The position numbers and the translations under genes are program-made. The notes beneath the pieces were generated by a model that saw nothing but the letters and a program-made list of their open reading frames with translations, ran no database searches and was not told the origin of the DNA. A stretch of 64,000 nucleotides of DNA. It comes from Vairimorpha ceranae. Lineage: Eukaryota > Microsporidia > Nosematidae. The stretch lies in assembly GCF_000988165.1 (NCBI RefSeq), contig NW_020169304.1, positions 32,983-96,982 on the forward strand. The letters are read 5' to 3'. Positions 9,853-20,100 of this stretch are shown here, in pieces; within the stretch, counting starts at the first letter, position 1, and every line of letters starts with the position of its first letter.

Positions 9853-11238
9853 AGAAGGCTAAAAAAAATATAGAAAGTAATACTATAAAGTAATTGTTTT
9901 TTAGATTGAAAATTTAATTGAAATATTTATAAATTGGAGTACATCCTTGTATTATTTAGATATTATGTCAAGTACAGTTTTTTATTATTTGATAATAAAA
10001 CTATCAAAATGTTATAATAGCTTGTAGAGTAAAGACTCAAAAAGTAGTGTTAAGATAATAGATATTTATAAAATTGTATAATGCCATGTCTATGTGAAAT
10101 GTTGCAGCATTCTAAGAATGAAAGATATAAAGACCTGTGTTTAATAAAAGCTTTCATAGAGGATATATTTTATTTATAAGTTTCTTTAAGTGCTTTTATA
10201 ATTGTTAAAAGGATTTTATTAATTATTGGAAGAACCAATACTTTATTGTGATTAAAGATTCTTTTATTGGCTACCGTTAGTCAGTTCTTGAAGGGCATGC
10301 CAATATTAAAATTAATATTTGACGAAGAAATTCTTTATAGTTATAAACTTTGTACTTAGTTATTAACACTAGCTAGTCAATTTTTGTTCTAAATTACAAT
10401 TTTAAAAGTTGTTTTATTGTAATTTTATTATTAACAAAATGAAATATGAAGCTGATTTAAGAACTGGTTTGTAAATATTATATTTTTATATGACAACTCT
10501 TTAGATACTAACATTTATTTATTGTTACTTTTATAAAACTTAAGTACTATTACAATCTTAACTATGTTAAAATTTCAATTTAAAAATTTATTATTTTAGA
10601 TGTAAAACACCAAATAAATTTAATTTTTTTACTAAAATACAATGAAAAAACTTTATTGTCTATAAATTTTATACTTTAGTGTGTATTAAGCTAGATTAAT
10701 TATATTTTTTTTATATTAATTTTTTTAAAAGCTGTCAATATTTTATAGCTTTTAAGACAAATAGACATTTTTAACAATTTTGAAAAGTAATAAAAAGTTT
10801 TTTCTTTTTTGTTAAAAGACAAAAAATAAGGTACATGTCAAACTTTAAATTGATTCAAAACAAAACTAGTAAATTTAAAAAGTATTAGTATCTTTTTTAT
10901 TTAATTTTATCTATATAAAACAACATTTTTTTTAAAATTATATTTTTAAAATTCAAATAGTTAGACAGATTCAAATATAAATCAACATGTTTGATGTCAA
11001 AAACTCAAAATAAAAACATTTAAAATAAATTCCGCATAATTTGTAGAAATTCTCAATGACGCGCCGGTGAGTCATGTCCAAAAATTAGAATTGAATTTTG
11101 AACATTTCAATTAAAAAAAATTCTAAGAAAATGTTATGACATTTAAAAAATTACGCAAAATAAATATAAAATAAAGACATTAAAATATAAAATAACTTCT
11201 AATATGTTACAATTTATTTTCTATAATTTATAACCCAA
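9853..11238. other. Long AT-rich intergenic region with one GC-rich palindrome
   Basis: About 1.4 kb separates two divergently transcribed genes. No ORF with coding character and no tRNA was found. The only unusual element is the GC-rich imperfect palindrome at 11057-11074, about 165 bases before the pseudokinase start. Confidence 0.5.
11057..11074. promoter_or_regulatory. GC-rich 18-bp imperfect palindrome TGACGCGCCGGTGAGTCA
   Basis: 14 of 18 positions match the reverse complement (TGAC...CCGG...GTCA). It stands out in DNA that is otherwise almost all A and T. The half-site TGAGTCA is the classical bZIP (AP-1/Gcn4) core. A transcription-factor site for the downstream gene is inference. Confidence 0.35.
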
Positions 11239-12216
11239 ATGATAGAAAAGAAAGATGTTAAATGTATTAAAAAGACACATTGTGGAATATTTTATGATAA
11301 TTTTATTGTTTATATTAAAAACAAATTTGTTAAAACAAATTTACAAGAACTAAGAATAATGAATAAGCCTATTATTATAAAATATGAAGAAGAAAAATTA
11401 ATACAGTACGAATATTATAAAAGAATTGGATTAAGACACCCATTTTTAGTAAATATTTTATTTGGATTTCAAGATTATGATAATTTATATTTATTTTCTG
11501 ATTTTGCAAATACGAATTTTATAGATTTTTTAAGATTACGAAACGTTTTTACCAAAAAAGCAGCAAAATTTTACATTTGTGAAATTATTTTAGCTGTAGA
11601 ATATTTACATAGTAAAAGACTTACCTATGGGTTTTTTATTTTTAAAAATATTTTTGTAAATGATGCAGGACATATAAAAATGAAATACGATTTTTTAAAT
11701 GCCATTTTAGAAAAACGCGGAGGTGTTCGTGATTTTATAGAATATACAGCGCCTGAATATATTTTAACGGGTATAATAACACAATCTACAGATATTTGGC
11801 AAATAGGAATAATATTGTACCATATGTTAATTGGAAATACACCATTTGAAAATGATTCTTATGATACAATTAAACAAGGAATTTTAACAGATGATATAAT
11901 ATTTCCTGATTTTATAGATAGTCATGCGAAGGATCTTATTTGTAAATTATTAGAAAAAGATCCAAGTAAGCGTATTAATTTTATGCAAATTAAAAGTCAC
12001 GAATTTTTCAAAAATGTAAACTGGGATGCAGTGTACAATAAAGAGTTAGAACCACCTTTCTTTTTTAAAGAAGTAGATAAATATAAAAATGCATCCCCTG
12101 CAGACTTAGATAAAATATATACATCTGATTATTATAAAAATCAGACTAAAGATGGATATGGTAAAGTGTTTAGATATTTTGGCACAGTAGATGTAGAAGA
12201 TCCATATGTAAAATAA
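11239..12216 (+). CDS. AGC-family protein kinase homolog, apparently a pseudokinase
   Basis: 325 residues with a PKA-like C-lobe: YTAPEYILTG (APE), DIWQIGIILYHMLIGNTPF, an Arg near LLEKDPSKRINF, and the AGC tail signature FFKNVNWDAVYNKELEPPFFF. The catalytic residues are gone. The HRDLKxxN loop reads YGFFIFKN, and the DFG segment reads YDFLNA. There is no glycine-rich loop near the N-terminus and no clear VAIK lysine. The fold is therefore kept and the chemistry apparently lost. A scaffold role, or an inhibitory partner of the real PKA subunit, is inference. The start follows AACCCAA. The gene stands alone in a gene-poor stretch. Confidence 0.8.
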   Translation: MIEKKDVKCIKKTHCGIFYDNFIVYIKNKFVKTNLQELRIMNKPIIIKYEEEKLIQYEYYKRIGLRHPFLVNILFGFQDYDNLYLFSDFANTNFIDFLRLRNVFTKKAAKFYICEIILAVEYLHSKRLTYGFFIFKNIFVNDAGHIKMKYDFLNAILEKRGGVRDFIEYTAPEYILTGIITQSTDIWQIGIILYHMLIGNTPFENDSYDTIKQGILTDDIIFPDFIDSHAKDLICKLLEKDPSKRINFMQIKSHEFFKNVNWDAVYNKELEPPFFFKEVDKYKNASPADLDKIYTSDYYKNQTKDGYGKVFRYFGTVDVEDPYVK

Positions 12217-12484
12217 TAAATTTTTTGACAACCATTTTTAGATTAAAGTTGCATAAATAGTAAATATTTATATAGTTTGTTTAAAATTAAATAGAATTTA
12301 CAAACAAACTGTCAAATAAATATAAAATTTGTTTTTTTATAATTTAAATTGAACAATTACCAGAAAATGAATGCAACATATTTTTGTGCAAAAAAACTAT
12401 TGGTGCAAAAAATTACTGGTACATAAAAACTATTAGTACATAAAAATTATACCTACTAAGAATCAATCATCAAGAACCAATTTA

Positions 12485-13399
12485 TTAGTCAAACTCCTTA
12501 ATAGCACAAGTTGGAGCTTTTTCTTTCTCCTCTGTTGTGATAGGAGCTTTTTCTTTCTCCTCTGTTGTGATAGGAGCCTTTTTTTTCTCCTCTGTTGTGA
12601 TAGGAGCTTTTTCTTTCTCCTCTGTTGCGATAGGAGCTTTTTCTTTCTCCTCTGTTGTGATAGGAGCTCTTTCTTTCTCCTCTGTTGCGATAGCAGCCCC
12701 TTCTAACACTTCAGATAAAAAATACTTAGATATCCTGTCCAGCACCCAGTTTTTTACAAAACTGGGCAGAGCACCTTTAATTGTCTCAGTAAGCGTAAAT
12801 ACCCGAGGTAGAAATAGAGACTTTTTATCAGTTTTTATAGCATCAACTACACTTTCTGCCACATTATTAACATCTAACGTACCATAATCTTTAATCTCTT
12901 TAAACATATCAGTATTAATTTTATAAGGATACACAATCAGTGTATCATGTCCTTCCCGTTGCAAACCTTCATTAAAGGTGTGTATAAAACTTTTACATGC
13001 ACAGTACATAGAGTAATATTCCATACCATTAAATGCTAATACAGAATCTATAAATACAAATTTCTTATGCTTCACATTCTTAAAAAACCACAGGTGACTA
13101 CTTATGTTGAGTGCTATCATTTCACACATCTCTTTAAATTCTGCATCTTTAACCAGCTTGGGCCCCATACTCATCCCTACATTAGCAATAAATACGTCAA
13201 CCGTAAAAGGCTGAGGTCTCTCTTTTAACAAGTCACATCGAACATAACTAACGTTAGGAAGTTCACTAAGCTCTTGACACATGTCAGAACTATCAACGAC
13301 CACAACTTCTTCACAAATATTAACTAGAATCTTTACAAGGGCTAGTCCTAATCCTCCATTTCCACCTGAAATACCAACTATTGAACCCAATAAATTCAT
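12485..13399 (-). CDS. Short-chain dehydrogenase/reductase with a repetitive charged tail
   Basis: 304 residues. The first 235 or so form an SDR: nucleotide-binding glycine motif GISGGNGGLG at residues 9-18, NVG at the strand-4 position, catalytic Ser in FIDSVLAFNG, and YSMYCACK (YxxxK). It is a sister of the 14235-14930 gene. The last part is unusual: six copies of a ten-residue unit (APITTEEKEK and variants) encoded by the 30-bp tandem repeat at 12511-12690, then CAIKEFD. Substrate is unknown; ER-type lipid or steroid reductases such as Tsc10/KDSR are the nearest guess. The start follows AATCCCA. The other strand of the repeat gives a false 116-codon frame. Confidence 0.85.
   Translation of the reverse strand: MNLLGSIVGISGGNGGLGLALVKILVNICEEVVVVDSSDMCQELSELPNVSYVRCDLLKERPQPFTVDVFIANVGMSMGPKLVKDAEFKEMCEMIALNISSHLWFFKNVKHKKFVFIDSVLAFNGMEYYSMYCACKSFIHTFNEGLQREGHDTLIVYPYKINTDMFKEIKDYGTLDVNNVAESVVDAIKTDKKSLFLPRVFTLTETIKGALPSFVKNWVLDRISKYFLSEVLEGAAIATEEKERAPITTEEKEKAPIATEEKEKAPITTEEKKKAPITTEEKEKAPITTEEKEKAPTCAIKEFD
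12511..12690. repeat. Six tandem 30-bp coding repeats (minisatellite)
   Basis: Six head-to-tail units, each exactly 30 bp, differ by only one to three substitutions and keep the reading frame of the SDR gene. Each encodes ten residues around TTEEKEKAPI. Such near-identity implies recent expansion. The paralog at 14235-14930 has no counterpart. Confidence 0.95.
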
Positions 13400-14234
13400 T
13401 GGGATTAAGAAAAAAAATTATTTAAATAGTCGCTTAATTATTTAAAAATTAATTAAATTTATTTTAAATGTATATAATTGAATGGCAAATATACTATTAA
13501 CGTCTTTTAATTTATAAATTATAATCTTAATTTATATCTGTAATTTAGATCATTAAAATCTAAATTATTTTACTGTTATAAATTTTGTTAAATTTAATAT
13601 TATTTAAGAATTTAATTATAAAATATAACGGTAAATTTTCAAGAAGTAAAGTGAAATAATCTGTAATTTATTGAGAATTGACAATCAAATTTGATTGTTT
13701 TTATTTTATACACAAAATTTTAAAAAGTTTTAGGTTACACTAAAATTTACTACATAAATAAGCAAAAAAATTAATTACATGTTTTTTGATAAATTTTAAA
13801 ATAAAACTTTCTAAAATAATTTAAAATTCTTTTGTAATTTTCTTTACAACTTAAAAGTATTTAAATATAAATTTTATTTAACAGGCTGTGAAATTTAAGC
13901 CAAGAAGAAAAGGTCTTTTTACCTTTATTGTAAGAAAGTAATATATGTAACAGTAAAGTAAAAAATAATAAATTTAGGTTTTGTTTAGTTAGTCTTAAAT
14001 ATTATTAATGTTTTTTAACTTAAAAGATGTTAAAACAACATAATGTTAGGTATCTTCCTCTTAAAGTATACATTTATATAAATATATTTACTAAAGTACT
14101 TTCCTCTTAAATTATAAATTAACATGTAAATATATTTGCTTTTGATGATAAATTACAAAATTAGTTAAATGTTTATAAATATTCAAATATTTTATAACTA
14201 TTTATGCGCATAAAATTGTAAAATTTAAAAATAT
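13400..14234. other. AT-rich intergenic stretch between SDR paralogs
   Basis: 835 bases of AT-rich DNA, with no ORF, tRNA or obvious repeat. It separates the two tandem copies and contains the start signal of the first one at its left edge. Confidence 0.5.
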
Positions 14235-14930
14235 TTAATTAACTTTCTTTTTTCTTAAAAAAAGTTTAGATACATTAGATAATATCCAACTTTCAACACA
14301 GAAGGGTATAATTCTAAATATAAACACAAATATTCTAAAAAACCAAGGTATCCAAATTTCCCTTTTATCCTTTTCTATTCCCAATACAACCTGTTTTGCT
14401 ACATCTTCAGCTTTAAGAGTATAAATATCTTTTACTTCTTTAAACATTGGTGTATCAATTTTATAAGGATAAACAATCAGTGTATCCTTCCCTTCTCGTA
14501 TTAGACTGTGATTAAGAATTCTAATAAATGCTTTACTGGCAGCATAAAAAGAATATTTTTCTAGCCCTACATAAGAAAGTACAGAATTAATAAACACAAA
14601 CTTTTTATACTTAAAATTTTTATAAAACCATATTTGTAAGGAAATGTTTACATGTATCATTTTACACATCTCTTCATAGGACATATCATCTACTGTTTTA
14701 GGACCAACAGACATTCCCAGATTAGATATAAAAATATCTACATCTTGAATAGGTGGTTTCTCATTACTTAAATCTATTCTAATATAAGTTATTTTATCAT
14801 GTTTAAGAAGTTGTTCAGATCTATCGATAATTATTATTCTACTACATTTATTCAATAGTAACTTGACTATTTCTCTTCCAAGGCCTTTATTGCCAGCTGT
14901 TATACAAACTGTTTTATTTGTTAATATCAT
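14235..14930 (-). CDS. Short-chain dehydrogenase/reductase, C-terminal membrane anchor with KKVN end
   Basis: 231 residues, tandem paralog of the 12485-13399 gene. Seen: glycine motif ITAGNKGLG near residue 10, SNLG, catalytic Ser in FINSVLSYVG, and YSFYAASK (YxxxK). Unlike its sister, it ends in a hydrophobic stretch (RIFVFIFRIIPFCVESWIL) and the sequence KKVN, which matches the KKxx dilysine signal for ER retrieval. An ER-membrane reductase acting on a lipid (3-ketosphinganine reductase Tsc10, or an acyl-DHAP reductase) is a reasonable inference. The start follows CTACCCT. Shared words such as TLIVYPYKI show the common origin. Confidence 0.85.
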   Translation of the reverse strand: MILTNKTVCITAGNKGLGREIVKLLLNKCSRIIIIDRSEQLLKHDKITYIRIDLSNEKPPIQDVDIFISNLGMSVGPKTVDDMSYEEMCKMIHVNISLQIWFYKNFKYKKFVFINSVLSYVGLEKYSFYAASKAFIRILNHSLIREGKDTLIVYPYKIDTPMFKEVKDIYTLKAEDVAKQVVLGIEKDKREIWIPWFFRIFVFIFRIIPFCVESWILSNVSKLFLRKKKVN

Positions 14931-15025
14931 AAATAGGGTAGCCTTGTAAAAATATTTATATTATGTGTCATATATATCAAAAACAATTAAGCTTATAAGT
15001 TATATTAAATTTTATGATAAAAGAT

Positions 15026-15742
15026 TTATTTATATTTAAGTAGTTCTTCTTTGTTAATTTTATAATTATTAATTTTTTCCTTATAAATCTGCTTTTTTAT
15101 TTCTTCATATCTATTTACACTAAAAAGATTAAGCATGTTCCTCATTTGATATAATTTCTTTTGTATTTTATCAAATGAAATATAGAAATCTTTATTTTTA
15201 TAAAATTCTAAAATTTTTATGTGGTTTTTTTCTTTCATAAAATTTAGTGTAGTAAGAAAGTTTACTACATCAAAAAGTTCATATTTTGAAGATAATAAGC
15301 CGAATGGTTTTATATTAAGACTACAAGAATCTTCTGTATCTTTATTTTCTAATATTATTACTTTATTTTCTTTTTTTAAATGTTCAATTTCTCCTTTTTT
15401 ATTTCGAGTATACATTCTGTACACAGAAATTCCTAAAGGATCTATAAAATCATAAATATTCTTATTAATTAAACTATTATCTGTTATGAAAATAATATCA
15501 TACATGTATCCTAAGTTAAATATAAATTCTTCGGTAAAATGACGTTTAGTAAAAATATAATTAAATTTCCAAAATGAAAATTTATAATTTAACAATGTAG
15601 TAAATGGATCTATCACTAAAATAGTCTTCTTAGATTTGTAAGTCTTAACACTGTCAAAAGAGGCATAAATTTTTTTAAAAATTTTTGTACAGCCAAATGC
15701 TAAAGCAAAGGATGAGAAAATAGGAATATTGGTGTGAATCAT
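15026..15742 (-). CDS. TIM50: Tim50-like protein (NIF/HAD-fold), mitosomal import candidate
   Basis: 238 residues. After a short hydrophobic or presequence-like N-terminus comes KKTILVIDPFTTLLNYKFSF, the site of the HAD motif, then a TKRHFTEEFIFNLGYMYDI segment (family: kRPgvd.FL..l...yEi) and LDPLGISVYR-like DPLGISVYRMYTR. Tim50 receives presequence proteins at the Tim23 complex in mitochondria; reduced import machinery is known from microsporidian mitosomes. The second catalytic Asp of DxDx(T/V) is replaced (DPFTT), so phosphatase activity is unlikely, as in other Tim50 proteins. The C-terminus is a Lys-rich helix. A degenerate CTD phosphatase is the alternative. Confidence 0.5.
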   Translation of the reverse strand: MIHTNIPIFSSFALAFGCTKIFKKIYASFDSVKTYKSKKTILVIDPFTTLLNYKFSFWKFNYIFTKRHFTEEFIFNLGYMYDIIFITDNSLINKNIYDFIDPLGISVYRMYTRNKKGEIEHLKKENKVIILENKDTEDSCSLNIKPFGLLSSKYELFDVVNFLTTLNFMKEKNHIKILEFYKNKDFYISFDKIQKKLYQMRNMLNLFSVNRYEEIKKQIYKEKINNYKINKEELLKYK

Positions 15743-15864
15743 TTAGGGTAGAACAAAAATTTGTAATTTTATGAATCTATAAGATTAAATACTTAAAAAA
15801 TAAATTTATATAAAATTTCACTCTTTATAAATATTAATCAAATTTAAACTAATATGAACAAGTT

Positions 15865-17091
15865 TTAGGCACAATTAAATATATCTAAATTCAGTAACTT
15901 CCTTAAAACACTAGATTTACCCACTTTATTTAAAAAATGTATAACCTTAATTCTACGATCAACTATTGCACTATCTATTTTTAATATTAAAAAATTATTA
16001 TTTATAGAATTCTTTTCTTTAAAATATTCTTCAAATTTATGCCAGTGAAAATTAAAAATACCATTTTTATGTAACTTTTTGGCATAGCAAAGTATCTCAA
16101 AACTGCTTTCTTGAATTAAATTAAAATAAAAAATAATCAAATTTTTAAATTTTTCATAAATTAACATATCTGATTTAAGAAATTTAGAAATTACATCTGG
16201 TATAGCAAAATCTATAAAAATTTTAGGATCATCCCCTAAAATGTATTCAAAATCTATATTATAAAAATTTCCATAACTATCTATAATCATATTATCAAGT
16301 GTTCGATCTCCTACTCCAAATAAATAACTTATAAGTAAAGATATTGCATATGTTTTTAGAAAATTATTAAGTGAATTGTAAGAATCTTTTAAGATAGTAT
16401 TTCGTAGATCTTTGTAATTTCTAAAATTCTTTATAGTTCTAGATTTTTTAATCTCAATTAAGTTTTGGTTTAAATGTATTTTACTCATTCTGTATTTAAT
16501 ATTTAGTATTTTAAATATATGATTGCTTAAGAGACTAACAAATAAATCATTTGACAGATCTGTGTTGGGTTTGTAGATGTAAGTAAATGTAATATCTTTT
16601 TTAAGTATTGTAAACTTTAAAGGAAGTGTTTTTGAATTATAAAATTTTTGCAATCTAATTTTTTTTGATTTAAATAATTTTACAAAACATCTTAAATTTG
16701 AAGTACTAGTTTCGTAATCTTTATGTGCAATAAGTTTGTAAATCTTTGAAATATCACTCGAAATAGAACTAATATTTTTAAATTTGATATTGCAATCTAG
16801 ACTAAATGTAAAATCTTGCCTGTTATTTGTAAACGTTTTAGGCATTTTAGCTTGTGCAGAAGAAAAGTATTTTTTTATGACTACAATGAATGAACTTTCA
16901 AAGTAAATATTTCTAATGTTGTTAATTTTAAATCTGTAGAATAAATTGTATATAAAACTGCAAAATTTGCATCTATTTTTTAACAGCTTATTGTTCTGAC
17001 AACTTATCGCTTTCTTTTCGGTTGATAATAAATCTGAATAATCTTTATTACTAATTAAATAATTGTAAATATGTTTGTCAAGTCTCATCAT
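15865..17091 (-). CDS. VPS34: PI3-kinase class III (Vps34-like) catalytic protein, shortened and with altered active site
   Basis: About 408 residues. The kinase signature is clear: SYLFGVGDRTLDNMIIDSYG, then NFYNIDFEYILGDDPK, matching Vps34 (GVGDRHLDNLLL...IDFGYILGRDPK). The ATP-lysine region is present as YIYKPNTDLSNDLF. Two active-site positions differ: the catalytic-loop His is Thr (DRTLDN) and DFG is DFE. Vps34 makes PI3P for endosomal and vacuolar trafficking. The usual C2 and helical regions are much reduced (family about 600-900 residues). The open frame extends to 17175, overlapping the RAD50 stop. I prefer Met at 17091 or 17088, just outside RAD50. Confidence 0.75.
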   Translation of the reverse strand: MMRLDKHIYNYLISNKDYSDLLSTEKKAISCQNNKLLKNRCKFCSFIYNLFYRFKINNIRNIYFESSFIVVIKKYFSSAQAKMPKTFTNNRQDFTFSLDCNIKFKNISSISSDISKIYKLIAHKDYETSTSNLRCFVKLFKSKKIRLQKFYNSKTLPLKFTILKKDITFTYIYKPNTDLSNDLFVSLLSNHIFKILNIKYRMSKIHLNQNLIEIKKSRTIKNFRNYKDLRNTILKDSYNSLNNFLKTYAISLLISYLFGVGDRTLDNMIIDSYGNFYNIDFEYILGDDPKIFIDFAIPDVISKFLKSDMLIYEKFKNLIIFYFNLIQESSFEILCYAKKLHKNGIFNFHWHKFEEYFKEKNSINNNFLILKIDSAIVDRRIKVIHFLNKVGKSSVLRKLLNLDIFNCA

Positions 17092-17140
17092 TTTAAGTAA
17101 ATAAATTAATAATTTTAAACAAACTTTGAAACACTTCTGT

Positions 17141-20100
17141 TTATGCAGTTTCCTTAATAATAACACTATCACCATTCACATTTCTTGTAAGTCTATAATA
17201 GAAAGATAAACTTTCTCTACACATTATTGACAAAAAATCTTCATCATGTGTAATTATAATCAATTGTAAATTAGGATTAGTCTTTGTTATATTTACTAAA
17301 GTATAGGCAAGACTTTCTACATTTTCTTTGTCTAAATTTGTAGTAGGCTCATCAAGTGTTAAAACATTAAAATTGCAGCAAAAAACTCTACTTAAAGCCA
17401 TTCTTAATAAAATATTGCCAATCATTTTTTGACCAGCACTGCTTCTATTTCTCATATCTAATTCTATATTATTTTTAACAATCATCATTTTGTAACTGTA
17501 ATTTTTAGATCCATTTTCATTGATTATCAATTTAATATAATCTATATCATTACCTTTATAACAATTAGACCACAATTCTTTAAGATTAAGATTAATTTCT
17601 TCAATTTTATTGTAGTGATAGTCAATAATGCTTTTATCAAGAACAGTAATGCATTTATCGATATCATTGCACGATAACTCAATAATTTTATTTTCAACAT
17701 ATTTTTTGTTGTAAATGTGCACAACATCTTTATATTCAGTTTGTAGTTCAACTTCATAACTTTTTATTTGGTTTCTCAATTGACTGATCTCACCTTTTAG
17801 TATGTTTTTGTTCTCTAAAAGTTTATCATATTTAGTTTTCATTGTTTTTATTTTTGATTCAAGCGAGGTTAAATATTCTAATACTACATTACTAGAAGTA
17901 TTAATATCTAAATTAAATTTGCTTTTTAAGGTTTCTTCTAGCAGTTTAATTTCATTTTCTATTTTTTTAAATTTATTTAAACTTTTATAGTACGTTAAAT
18001 GCTCATTGACAGACGACAGTATTTGCTTTTTGTTATTAAGCTCATCTTTCAGTCTGAACATAAGATTTTTATTTTTTTGATTATGTTCTATTTTTTCAGA
18101 TAACATGTTAGGATTAAACTCTTTAAAATTTTCTGTCAATATATTAAGTTTATGAGACAATTTATTATGTTTCTCTGTTAATTCTAGATAATTCTGTTTC
18201 TTAGAATAAAAATCATTTAATTTGTAATCAACTTCAAGTTTTTTCTTAAAAATACTGGTTTTAAGCGCCTCCATTTTTTCGTTTTTATTTTTACACTCTG
18301 TCTTTTTATCTTCATATTTTTTTTCAAGTACATTATTTCTACTAATTAATTCATCTAAATAATTCATTTGCATTTTAACATTTTTTATCTCCTTGCAAGT
18401 CTTGTACTTTTTAATATTTTTTTGAATATCTTCTAATTTAGCACAGCTTATAGGTTTTATATCTAAATTTTCTATTTCATTAAATAAATTAATATTATTC
18501 TTACATATATTAACCTCTTCCTCAAAATCTATAATTGATAGCTCAAAATCATTAATTTCATTCTTAATTGATGTTTTATAATTTTGAAGATTATCTAATA
18601 GTTCAGTTACATAGACGCAAAAATCTTGCATTTTATCTGTAGAAAATAATTTCAACATGAATTTATTATTTGTTTTTTCATTAAATTGTTGAATCCTTGA
18701 AAGTATTTCTTTTTTTACGTTATAATTATTCTCGGAAATTTTATGTTTTCTTAAAGCTTCATTGTTAGATAAATTTATTAATTTACTTTTATACTTATCC
18801 ATACTTTCTATTGATCGTTCACATAAAAAACAGCGATAATTTTTATTACTGATATCTAAAATTCTGTGTGCTATATTTAAGTCCAAATATACAGTATCTT
18901 CTGTGTTATGTGATAAGCAGGATACATTATCATAAATTTTGTCATTGTAATTTTCAAATTTTGAAGTTATGAGTATAATTAAAGATTCTAGCTCATTTAA
19001 AAGCTTATCATTTTTTCTTATTTCTATTTTTGTATTTTTAATTTTTTCTATATTAGTTTTGACATTATCAATTTCTTTAAGTTTAGTTTTGTTTCGTAAC
19101 AACTTTAAAATAGAATCCCTTTTATTGATTTTTTCTTCATTAATAATCATTTCTCTTGTTAAATTAACTGCTTTCTCATATTCATTTTCTAATTTTTTAA
19201 GAATTTCATCAAGATTTTCAATTTCAAAATAATCTTTTTCTTCATATTTGAAATTTTTTAAATATTCTAAAGATTTAATTTTCTTTCTATTCTCTTCAAG
19301 CTCTAAATAATATTTGTCACATTGGTTTTTTAAATCTGCTACAACCTTAATCTTTTTATTTAGCTCTTGATCATAACTTTTAAAAAATAATTCAAAAATA
19401 TTTTTATAGTCATCTGACTTTACATTTTGTAAACCAAGTTTAATTTTTGTTTGAAATCGATCTTTTTGATCATTTAACCATTTTTCTAGTACTGAAATAT
19501 TTTCAGAGCATGTTTGCAAAGCATTTAAAATCTGTATTTTTTCTGTCTCTAGCTTATTAACTTCTTGTTGTTTTTGTTCGTAAATTTGCTTATTCTTTTC
19601 TATTGATTGAATCTCTTGTTCTTGATTTTTAATCTGTTTTTCTAAATCTATAATTTGATTATTTATAGCATCTATATCAATTGTCTTAAATAAATTATTA
19701 CATTCATCTTCGGTATATGTGATTTTAGACAGGTTTTTGAAATTAGAAATTTCTTTCTTTTTTTCAACAATAATGTTAATTTTACCTTGTTCTGTATTCA
19801 AATTAGCTAAAATGCTTGTACAATCTTTTTCGTTTTTTTCGAGAGCAGAAATATTACAAATCTTTTTTTCCAAATCTTCTTTTAATGTTGCGCATTTATT
19901 TTCTATTTCAAATTTTTTATCTCTAGCTTTTAACAAATATGACATTTCTGTGTCTATTACCTTACTTTTCGTAGCAATTTCTTTTTTTGCTTTTTTTAAA
20001 TTTTCTAAAATCTTTGAATAACGCGTAGAAGAAAAAATTTCGTCAAATTTTTTTTTGATTGTTGCAGGTTCCGCTAAATACCACATTGTATCTTCTTGAT

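Noticed and set aside
12537..12887. 116-codon plus-strand frame rich in Phe/Ser repeats
   Set aside because: Antisense shadow of the 30-bp coding repeat in the SDR gene.
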